Source: Puccinellia tenuiflora
Lineage: Eukaryota; Streptophyta; Magnoliopsida; Poales; Poaceae
Reading direction: 5' to 3'
Length of the DNA stretch: 64,000 nucleotides
Assembly (NCBI GenBank): GCA_012064385.1
Contig: QRDG01000480.1
Location: 429,358 to 493,357 of the forward strand
Shown: positions 54,918-64,000 of the stretch, one piece after another
Layout: every line of letters starts with the position of its first letter
Position numbering within the stretch: position 1 is the stretch's first letter
The notes under the pieces: generated by a model
Told to the model about the DNA's origin: nothing
Seen by the model: the letters and a program-made list of their open reading frames with translations, nothing else
Databases searched by the model: none
Program-made: the position numbers and the translations under genes

Positions 54918-55176
54918 CTAGTTCTCAGTCGACTTAGATTTAGTTAAATCTCAGTCAGTTGCACACATTTGCAAATCATGTGCAACTCCCAGATTAGTAC
55001 GGATCACGATACAAATCTAACGGTTATGGAGACGACTGAGAATTAACTAAATCTCAGTCAGTTGCACACAGTTGTAAAACATGTGCAACTCCCAAAACAG
55101 CACGAATCACGACATAAAATCCAACGGTTAAAGAGGCGACTGAGATTTAGTTAATTCTCAGTCGACTTAGAATTAG
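54918..55176. mobile_element. MITE-like element just downstream of the ERF gene
   Basis: About 38-bp inverted ends: the left reads CTAGTTCTCAGTCGACTTAG and the right inverse CTAATTCTAAGTCGACTGAG. The interior is a tandem duplication of 103 bp (54950-55052 and 55053-55155) with shared words CTCAGTCAGTTGCACACA, CATGTGCAACTCCCA and AACGGTTA. Non-coding. No target duplication identified. Confidence 0.7.
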
Positions 55177-56639
55177 CAAAACCGTTAATTAATTTCATTA
55201 TGTCCACAAAGTCTGACGAGCAGAAGATGTTCATATGAAGAGACAATTGCCAGACACGATTTGTGACACGATGTTGTGACCGGTGCGAATTCCAAAATCG
55301 AAGTCCCATACGAGTACTCCACACTTGGAGGTAAAAAGACAAGTTTATTTGAACGCAATTTCTATTCCAATAACGATCTGTTTTGTGTTATCGGGAGCCC
55401 AATCATCCAAGCCGTACAATGTCGATCTAGTGGTCCTCGTCAACACTTGGTTGGACTGCACCACCGTGATCCGCACTATTCCTCCAGTTCCTAGCAACCC
55501 CCCATTCCCTGACCTGCACTCAAACAAATCATGTCCCACTCGCCCTCCTTCTAGCAACCGGGTTGCCGCCACCGGCGTGCTCTCGTGCCGTCGTACCGCA
55601 AGCTCCCACACCGCCATGGTCTTTCCACCGTTGGCCCCACGGGCTCCTGCGCGGGCATGGCCTTGCTCTGCCGCTGGCGCGCCCCTCGATGTCGTCGCCT
55701 CTGTACTTTCGGCCTACCGGTCACTCGCTTGAGCTCTGACCGTGACACCGTTCTTCTCCCTTTATGAACCATCATGACGATGCCCGAAGCTCGGCCCCTG
55801 CCTAATCGATGAGGTCACGGGCGCAACTAGTAGGCCGACACTCAATCAACAATTATGTCACGTTGTTCTATGTTGTGGCTCAATCAACTCTCATGTCACC
55901 AACAGAGCGGACCTGGGGCCGGCCGAGTGCCATTCAATTGGGGAGCTGGCACAGGGGAATAGGGATGGGATGAGGTGGGATTTTGGGTGTGGTGGTGGAG
56001 CTGGCAGCTTGTTTGGTTATGAGTTGTCGAAGCTGAGGTGGCGCTGAAGAAGAGGGAGTAGGCAACATTGGTTCTTTGACTGCGAGCGACACAACGGGGT
56101 GGAGCTGGGTGTTGGGAGGTGAAGGATCTAACTCATGTAGCTGGGACTCCATACTGGATTTAGTCTTTTCCTTGTGTTGTTGCTAAGCTGTGTTTGTCGG
56201 CTGTGCACATAAAGGAGATGGAGCAACACATGGTTCTAGAGGAATAGCTGCACCTTGTGGCTATAATATGGATAACATAAATCTATGGAAAATACAAATG
56301 TTGAAGGAACCACTTGAACGTGATGCACTAGATATCGCTATAGGGGTGAGGGCTGCCAAGAATTTAATATAAAATTCTTAACACGCTAGATATATAACAA
56401 GAATAAAGGTTTTTTAATTGATAGGTAGTGTGTACATAGTCTGATTGCATAGTAGAGGTGAATAGATTATAGGAATCATGAGCTTCACTATTTAGTTGTA
56501 TTTATAGCTAGAAGGTTCTAGAGAGCACTACTCAAAGCTAGGAAAGAAATTCCAAACAATCTAGATACAACTCATAGCTATATAACTCTAGAAACCACAA
56601 GAACACATATGACTAAAGTACTAAGTATCTAGTATATAA
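55177..56639. other. No gene recognised
   Basis: A GC-rich patch at 55430-55760 has a plus frame (55283-55732) rich in Ser, Arg and Pro without a known domain. The rest is mixed sequence. Part of 56380-56640 could be a decayed LTR of the neighbouring Gypsy remnant, but I found no partner copy. Confidence 0.4.
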
Positions 56640-56792
56640 TAGAAGCGTGTCGAAATCATAATGGATATGACTTCTGAATTATTTTCACTTTTTTCTCTAA
56701 TGTCCCTCATCAATCTTCATTGGTTGTTTAGAATTCAACCTCGTGTTATCCTCATAAAGTGCTTCTTTCAGATGATAGTTGGAAGATCTATT

Positions 56793-58260
56793 TGATAACC
56801 CCCAAGAGCAGGGATCACTGTAGCACCTCTCAATGTGGAAGAAGGGTATCGATCCGCAGGAGCAAGAAGGAAAAGTTATCTATTCCCTACAACTAAAGTG
56901 TCACAAGTTTTAGTTGATTATGCACTAAACAAGTTTAAAGAACAAGATGGTTGATTTAATGGATGGAAGTTTAATGTAACAAAACAAGAATGTGAAAGTG
57001 TCCCAATCCTCTTTAATGCAAGAGGACAAGACAAGGGAACAAGAGTGTGAAAGTGTCCCAATCCTCTTTAATGCAAGAAGACAAGACAAATGTGTAAACG
57101 GTGCTTTGGAAATAAGGCCTAGGGATCATACTTTCACTAGTGGACACTCTCAACAATAATAATATAATTGAATACATAGATATTTCCTCTTCACTATGCT
57201 ACCCCGAACTATCTTCTGGTTGGATAACGAACACCAATCTATTATGTAGGGCTACAAAAAGCACACCTTAAAGTTCGTATTCCACATCTATGGACACTTC
57301 ATGCGGTCACTATTCGCATCCAAAGATAGTACTAACAAACACCACAATATCATATAGACACCCAACATAAATAATAACTCATGATAAGTATTCATGTAAT
57401 CTTTAGCCTAAGAGACACACACGGTGCACACACTGTCAACTTCACACCATGGGACAAGGGTGACTCCGACAATCACATCAATAAAACCACTTGAGTAGCA
57501 TAATTCATAAGATGATGAAGAGTAACATCTATGGATTCAACTAGATTATAAAGCTCATGATCACATAAAGATCACACCATGGGAGAGAGAGATAAACCAC
57601 ATAGCTACCGGCATGAGCCCTCAGCCCCGATGAGGGACTACTCCCTCCTCATCATGGAGATGGTGGAGATGAGATGATCTTGCTGTAGAAGTTGATGATG
57701 AACACGCCGGAGGGGGGTGGAGCCCTCCGGAGGTGGATTCCGACGGCGTTTCCCCCCTCCGATCTTCTCCGGCGGTAGCCCTCTGCCTCTCTGTTTCTGG
57801 TTTTGCGTTTCTCCGCCGCCTCCCTCTGGAAAACGTCGGGAGACCTTTTATATAGGCGTTTTTAGGTCACGAGGATGCTTCTGGGCGAAGGATCGATGCA
57901 AACGGGGCCACGAGGGCCAAATTGGATGGGCCCACGCGGCCTGGTACTGTAGCCGCGTGGGACCCCCCCTTTTGGTCCTCCGGCCTCCGTTCGTTGACTT
58001 CTTTCGCTCCTAAATCTTCTCCTTCCAAAATAATGACCCCCTAAATTTATAGCTCATTATGACGTCGTTAATGTCCTGAAACAAATAAAGAAAGAAATAG
58101 GGGTTTTCTGCCTGCGCAGGATTAATTCCATATAAAGGGGAAATCATTATAAATTACCAAAAATCATTAAATAACAGTAATATACCCCTTATATGATGCA
58201 AATATGAATGGAATATAACTATTATAGTGCAAAGTTCATGTATGCATTTTAGATGCATCA
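56793..58260. mobile_element. TG...CA insertion, probable solo LTR, 1468 bp
   Basis: Begins TGATAACCCCCAAG and ends TTAGATGCATCA, with CTATT (56788-56792) and CTATC (58261-58265) as a 4-of-5-matching 5-bp target duplication. It has no coding domain. It interrupts the Gypsy integrase: joining the two sides after removing one duplication copy restores the reading VIDLP. The TGATAACCC-type start is familiar from abundant Triticeae repeats. Solo LTR is the most economical reading, but a complete small element is possible. Confidence 0.65.
56983..57092. repeat. 55-bp tandem duplication inside the solo LTR
   Basis: Two adjacent copies starting AACAAGAATGTGAAAGTG (56983) and AACAAGAGTGTGAAAGTG (57038), each continuing through CCCAATCCTCTTTAATGC. 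They differ at only a few bases. Confidence 0.85.
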
Positions 58261-61200
58261 CTATCACCTATGCATAATTATTTATCTTGATCGGAATTGT
58301 TAAGGGTTCATATTTCCAATGTCTAAGCTTCCCTCTGATGCCTAAATGCATCATGTCCTTTCAAAGGTATACCATCACGTTATCATCAACTGGGAATGAC
58401 TTAATCCTCCGTTTGCAGTGAGCTAGTTGTTTGTACTTCTGATTTTATGACTCCAACACAGGACGGATTACCTCAAATAATTTTGTGTAGTTATCAGTAA
58501 AGGACTATGCTGATTTTGAGTTTCCCCTTGATGGTTGATTCACTAGATTCGCTACATGTGTTGAAACTTTAGTGTAGACAATATGAAAATGACCCCTTCA
58601 TGTGGATCCATGCTTGGAGTTGTTGTAGGAGAATTCAGCAAGGATAAAGCCAGATCCCATTGTCCCTTTCTATCTCCACATATGCAATGGATTAGATTTC
58701 CCCAAAACTTGTTCACCACTTCCATTATATCATATGTTTTTGGATTGAGTTTGCAGCACTAGAAAATTTTAATTCAATGTTGAACCACTTCCACACAATG
58801 AGCCAACATAGCAATAAACTTGCTATCAAGGTCCGAGACACTAGACCTTGGGACCTCATGAAGTCTGACCACTTTTGGAAGAACAAAATAGTCACATGAT
58901 AGGCATCATAGATAATCTATCCACCACCACAAACACAACATCATTCTCGCATCTTGTTCTTGGCAAACCCAAGACAAAGTCCATAGGAATGTGCAAATGC
59001 ATTTATCACCCGTGTTCTGGACATAAACTTTGCAGGTTTGGCATATAGGGCATCGCCGAACAAACTTTGCAGCATCTCTCTTTAGTTGTGGACGGAAGTA
59101 ACGAGCCTCCATGTTGGCGATAGTCTTATCACGTCCAACATGACCACTAAGATCACTCGAATGGAGCTCTATAATTAAATTTTCACATAGAGAAATTCTT
59201 GGGATGCACAAACGATCATTTTTTAAGAGATATCCACCTTGCAACAAATAGTCGTCACATAATGGATAACCTCTCATGTGCTTTACCCAAACATGGCCAA
59301 ACTCTTCGTCCTCTTTGTACAACTCATACAACTCCTTTAACGGATCCATACATGGAAGTTCAGCCTCAAAAGAATTCAAGAGACATGCCCGACGACTCAA
59401 AGCATCGGCTTATTTATTGGTTGGTCTATATTTATGCACAATGAGATACTTAAATCTCTCAAACTATGTTGCTGTTCTTGCTAGCATGCGATCGACATGC
59501 TTTTGATTTTGAAAATGCTTCAAGGATTGATGGTAGGTGTAGACAGTGAACTCCTTAGGAAAAAATAGGCTTCCCAAGTTTTAAAGCCCTAAAAACAACA
59601 TATAATTATTGTTGATAGGTCCTCCACCTGTGTCTTGCTTCGCTTACCTTCTCACTACAAAAAAAACAATGTGTTTTTGTTCTTGAGATAAAAAAAAGGC
59701 CCAATGCCTACTCTGCTAGCATCACACTATAGCTCAAAAGTCTTAACATAATTAGGTAGCACCAAGACGGGAGCTTGTGAGAGCTTTGCCTTTATCTCCT
59801 TGAAACAAACTTCAGCAGGTTCATTCCCTTGAAACTTTCCTTCCTTCAGACATTCACTTCTTGGTGGCATGATCGTAGTGAAATTCCTCATAAACCGCCT
59901 ATAGATAGTGGCAAGATCATGATAATTTCTATACATTTGGAATAGTCTCTAGAGTTATCCATTCTTTGATTGCTTCATGTTTAGAATCACCAACACGAAT
60001 GACCTAACTTGTCACGGCAAATCCCAAGAAAATAAGTTATTTTGAAGGAAACATATTTCTTCAAGTTGATATAAAGTTCGTTTTCCTTTAGTGTCATAGC
60101 ACCGTACAAATAGGAGCCACATGTTCATCTTCATCCTTTCTATATGGTATATATCAAGATGTCATCAAAATAAGCCACAATCTCCTACTTCGTTTCAAAA
60201 AAGCAAAATAAACCACAACATAGTAGGATAAGTAGGGTCGACGGACCTGGTTCATCAAGTGCATAAAGGTACTTGGCGCATTTGATATTACAAATGGCAT
60301 GATCATTCAAACAACACTTCATTTGTCCTCAATGCTATTTTTTGTTTATCCGGGGGTTTGATGTGAATTTGGTAATATCCTTTCTTTAAATCAAGCTTTG
60401 TAAACACTATGGCTCCACTAAGCTAATCTAACATGTCATCCAAACATGGAATAGGTAATATATACCTTGTGGTGATCTTGTTGACGGCTTTGCTATCCGT
60501 ACACATGCGCTAAGATCCATCTCTTGTTTGATGTGATCAAAGCTGATACGTCACATGGACTGATAATTTCTCAAACGTGCCCTTTGTGCAATATTTTCTC
60601 CACTTTTACCTTTAATATAGCATGCTCTTTTGGGCTTGTTCAGTAGTGTGAAATATTAGGAAGAATTTATCCTGAAATTAAGTCAATTTATGTTGAATTT
60701 CTCTCGTTGGTGGTAGGCCTTATGGCACTCCAAGTACGTATGTTATGAAATTGAGCTAATCGCTCATGTACCTTTGCTGCAATTTCAACCATCGGTTGCT
60801 CTTCACTCAAATTTGCCCCCTTTAAGTCTTCCATAATATTATTAGAGGTGTGAGAAATAGTTAACATCATATTGTTCTCCTCCTTAGAGGTATTACGATC
60901 AATAGGTTTGGTAGAATAAAATCTCCTTCCCCTTATATGCAGTATCCATATCAAAATTTCCAAGAACTCCCAAGAATAACATGGCTGACATCCATATCAC
61001 CAACATACATAACACATTCGAGCGATAGTACTTCCCGAAGGAGAACGGTATGCTGCATTGTTTGGTGATACTCATATTCACCCCTTTCTTGATCCACCCA
61101 ATAGTGTAGAGATTTAGATGACCATGAGTCTTATATTTTAAATGGTTCACCAAATTCCGAGAGATACGATTCTCGTAGCTGCAACTGTCGATCGGTAATT

Positions 61201-61553
61201 TGCATATACTTTGTCTTCCCTATGCATCTGTTTTTCAAATATTTTCTTTCATTGGGTGTTATCGTGGTGTGGTGTTAGCCACGAATCTTGATGCCACATC
61301 AGACGGATAGCATCTCGGCGGAGACATAAGAAATAGTGAGGTGTCTGATGTTTAGCAATTCCGTTCTCTATATTATTCAGACACATCCGGAGCGAATATA
61401 TGTGCACAATTATCATACGCCTACCCCTGAATTCCCTTGTCTTGAGATCCCCTGTTAGGATCGGTTTGCTAACAATTTGGACCAAAGGGAAGCGGTTGTA
61501 ATCTGAACTCCGGACATGTTTAGGGGGTGAAATAGACTTCTTTTTTTCACCTC

Positions 61554-61653
61554 GACACGAGGAAAAACTGAGAAAACTTGTTTCCTTTTCGCCGTCTAAA
61601 GATGACACGAGGGAAAACTGAGAAACGTAGTTTCCTTTTCGGCGTCCAAAGAT
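61554..61653 (+). repeat. 50-bp tandem duplication in the BRO1 gene leader
   Basis: Copy 1 61554-61603 and copy 2 61604-61653, both starting GACACGAGG and ending CAAAGAT or TAAAGAT, with a few substitutions. The junction creates ATG at 61602-61604, in frame with the main ATG at 61665. Confidence 0.9.
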
Positions 61654-61664
61654 CTAGTCCTGTC

Positions 61665-62264
61665 ATGTCGCGCCCGCTCCCCCCGATGCTCTCCGTCCCG
61701 GAGAAGAAGACGGCCGCCGCCGAGCTCTTCCGCGACCGCCACTTCTTCAACTCCCCCTTCTTCACCGATCTACGCAACGCCCGCGCGGCCCTCTCCGCCC
61801 CAACTCCCCAAACCCAGGCCCCCTCATCCAGCCGCGTCTTCCTCCTCCACTACCACCGCCTCCTCTTCTCCGCGCGCGATGATCCCTGCGCCTTCGATGA
61901 CAACCTAGCCTTCACTTGGAACGACGCCTTCAAGCCCAACCTCAAGCACACCTCCGCTTTCCTCCGGTTCGAGAAGGCCGCCATCGTGTTCAACGTTGGC
62001 GCGGCCTCCTCGAGGATCGCGGCGGCCGTGGACCGGGCGGCGGAGGGCGGGGTTAAGGCGGCGTGCGGGGAGTTCCAGCGCGCCGCTGGGGCGTTCCGGA
62101 CGGTGGGGGAGTTGATGGAGGGGCAGGAGGGGACGGTGGATATGAGCCCGGAATCCGCAGCGATGCTGGAACGGCTCATGCTCGCGCAGGCGCAGGAGTG
62201 CTGCTTCGAGCGCGCACTCGCCGCGGGAACGTCGCCGGCGGCATGCTCCAAGGTGGCCAGGCAG
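61665..62264 (+). CDS. BRO1/ALIX-like ESCRT-associated protein, exon 1 (partial gene)
   Basis: Exon 1 encodes exactly 200 codons from ATG 61665 (MSRPLPPMLSVPEKKTAAAE) to CAG at 62264, followed by the splice donor GTGAGA. The blocks VPEKKTAAAELF, TWNDAFKPNLKHTSAFLRFE, EKAAIVFNVGAASSRIA and MLERLMLAQAQECCFE are the hallmark start of the BRO1 domain. That banana-shaped domain binds the ESCRT-III subunit SNF7/VPS32 during endosomal protein sorting. Plant ALIX acts in vacuolar sorting and phosphate-transporter trafficking. A further in-frame ATG at 61602 would add 21 residues that do not look conserved. No later exon is recognisable before position 64000, so the first intron exceeds 1.7 kb and the gene runs out of the window. 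The exon has no disruption. GC content is high, as expected of a grass 5' exon. Confidence 0.85.
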
Positions 62265-64000
62265 GTGAGATTGGCTGCCTCTCTTTGCCGTGTGCTTCTT
62301 CCCTAGTGGGCTAGTGACATTGCATTGGTTGGTAGCCTGTTGCCCTTTGAGGATTTCGACTGTAAACAAGTTCTAGATCTGCATAGTCTACATTACTATT
62401 GTACATATAAAAGCGTAAACCATTGAGAGTGCCAGGAGAATGTTTTGCAACAAGGTGCAAACTAGAGGTTGTAGGTACTAATCTGAAGTTTGCGCCAATT
62501 ACAGCAGTATCCAGCTCCTCTTCCTATCATGATTCGGGTTAATGCTTTCACTAACTTAGATTAGTAGGTGAAATAACCCACATAATTTTTCTAGCACCTC
62601 TATACGCTAGAAATTGAGTGTACTATGCTATGTTCCATAATTGCTTTAACATTGCCATGGCGATACAGTTTAGAGTTTCAGACTTCAAGATAATCTCTTG
62701 TGGAATACAAATTAACTTTCAAAAATATCCATCTGCCCATATAAAAAATACAAGGAAAACATTTAAAAAATTCCGAGAAATGTCGAGAAGGAACTTCGCT
62801 GTCCCTGCTTGGTATTCCATAGTTTTTTTTAAGCAAATGAGCTTGCCTCGTTGATTTCCATTATAGAAACCGCCAGTTATCTTAAAGCTGGAACGAAACT
62901 TGGTGTTCCGTAGACCGTAGTGGCATATTGCATTGAGACGTGTCTGCCCCCTTTTGGGGGTTTGACTGTAAAGAAGTTTTTATTTTTATATAGAGTACCT
63001 ATTATGCTATAATCTATACAGAGTGTCTGTGGATATTTTGTGGGAACTGTTCTAGCTTTGCTAGATGGTCTCAAGTTGAGATCGTGAGGAATTAATTCAA
63101 GGTTTGTACCAATTGCACTATACAACATCCCTAACCCCCTTTATCTCTGTTATTATGAAGGCAGGGCTGTGATTCGGGTTAATGTGTTCACCAAATTAGA
63201 TTAGTCGATGAAGTACTCTCACAATTGATCTTGAATTAGTATATTTGTTCGAAGAATTGTTAAGAACTCTAGTGTAGTATGTTAAGTATGATTGCTTTAC
63301 CATTGCCATCATGCCATGTTGATATCGTCTCGAGTATCAGATTTGAGATCACTTAGCGTGGAATACGAATCAATAGTCAAGAATGTGCATCTTCTAATGA
63401 TACTCCAAAAACAAGGGAAATATAAAACAGTTCCGAAGAAAGTTGAGAAGCAGCTTTACAGGCACCGCAGAACTAGAACAACTGTCATGCGTTACCTTGT
63501 AAGCTCAACCAACCAATCAAGTCAGAACGTCTAGTACTAATTGCAGATCAGTGGAGCATTCCTCAGATCATATTAGATGTATTTGAACGAAAATTAATAT
63601 CATATGGAGTATTAGACTTATTTGTCAGACCAATTTGTGTCAATTTATCATTGGTCCTGGTTTTCTGTCATATCTGTGCTGCTCATGTTAGGAAACTGTA
63701 ACATGTCCTGATGTTACTGCTTGATGTTGTAGCACTCTTGCTGCTGGTAGGTCTATCCCCATATAACAGTTGCAAAGTGAATGGTGATTCGAGAGTGGGC
63801 TGCAGAAGAGAGTTTTCACTCTCAATTAAAATTAGATACCTGAGTGCAAGATTGGTGTGACTATGCCTGGCAGATATATTTTGCATGATGTCACGTCCCA
63901 TGAGAAAAGTGCTGGAGTATGTTTCCTGGATTAGCAAAACACTGAACTTGAGAGAATTGTTGTGATACGCTATAAATGTATTAGGATTGTATCAGCATGT
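62265..64000 (+). other. Intron 1 of the BRO1-like gene with an internal duplication
   Basis: AT-rich, without exons I can support. Two diverged copies of a roughly 550-600 bp unit are present: one at about 62335-62850, the other at about 62945-63500. Shared words are GACTGTAAA(C/G)AAGTT, TGATTCGGGTTAATG, TTAGATTAGT and TTGCTTTA(A/C)CATTGCCAT. If the reading continues as intron, the acceptor lies beyond the window. Confidence 0.6.

Larger units (their letters stand above)
56640..61200 (-). pseudogene. Decayed Ty3/Gypsy pol region
   Basis: Minus strand, in domain order from right to left. Aspartic-protease region: CSIPFSFGKYYRSNVLC near 61070-61020 and GNFDMDTAYKGKE near 60950. Reverse-transcriptase remnants follow near 60500. 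The RT/RNase H connection is at 59936-59727 (LATIYRRFMRNFTTIM, KLSQAPVLVLPNYVKTFEL). The integrase zinc domain is at 59400-58906 (HSSDLSGHVGRDKTI, FVRRCPICQTCK). The integrase C-terminal part lies near 58410-58261 and resumes left of a nested insertion at 56793-58260, to about 56700 (EDNTRLNSKQPMKIDEGH). Numerous stops and frameshifts; inactive. Its own LTRs were not identified. Confidence 0.8.

Noticed and set aside
56793..58260. Reading this block as the 3' LTR of the neighbouring Gypsy remnant
   Set aside because: It interrupts the integrase coding sequence and has its own 5-bp target duplication, so it is an independent later insertion.

Overview
This window looks like repeat-dense nuclear DNA of a large-genome grass, most likely a Triticeae species (wheat, Aegilops or barley type). 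The taxon is an inference from style: nested LTR retrotransposons with very long LTRs, Stowaway, hAT and Harbinger-type elements, a CpG-rich single-exon AP2/ERF gene, and introns and splice sites of plant type. I see no bacterial, organellar, CRISPR, rRNA or tRNA genes.

Layout. 1-6666: two nested minus-strand LTR elements. One has a 390-bp LTR and an internal minisatellite. It sits inside an LTR of a second element with 3.48-kb LTRs but only a 443-bp interior. 7100-9400: a PIF/Harbinger-like element with TTA target duplication, carrying an intact three-exon Myb/SANT-like gene. 10.7-22.4 kb: three diverged copies of a low-copy segment, the second split by a 5'-truncated LINE, followed by an orphan three-exon gene tail (19535-20874). 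23.0-25.1 kb: a broken F-box gene. 26.0-28.3 kb: two non-autonomous hAT elements.

28504-33605: a decayed Copia element with 148-bp LTRs, into which a LINE fragment has inserted so that a 443-codon Copia-LINE chimeric reading frame exists. 34798-36400: a Mutator-like element with long inverted repeats and a 9-bp target duplication, carrying a captured host-like ORF (Pack-MULE). 36178-42148: a gag-only Gypsy-like element in partial tandem arrangement, flanked by a 309-bp duplication of the MULE end and its flank. 42.8-43.9 kb: LINE pieces in opposite orientation. 46034-50.6 kb: a second giant-LTR element, plus strand.

The gene-bearing end is on the right. 52988-54376 encodes an intact AP2/ERF factor (RAP2.4-like) with a TATA box and a poly(A) signal. 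61665-62264 is the first exon of a BRO1/ALIX-like ESCRT-associated gene that runs off the window. Between them lie decayed Gypsy pol remnants, with a 1468-bp TG...CA insertion whose removal restores the integrase reading.

Only three loci look like plausible working coding sequences: the Harbinger-borne Myb-like gene, the ERF gene and the BRO1 exon. The rest is transposon sequence, gene fragments or pseudogenes. I did not find evidence for a new biochemical system. The most interesting items are structural: the Pack-MULE/Gypsy duplication, the Copia-LINE fusion frame, the orphan three-exon tail and the intact Harbinger-borne gene.
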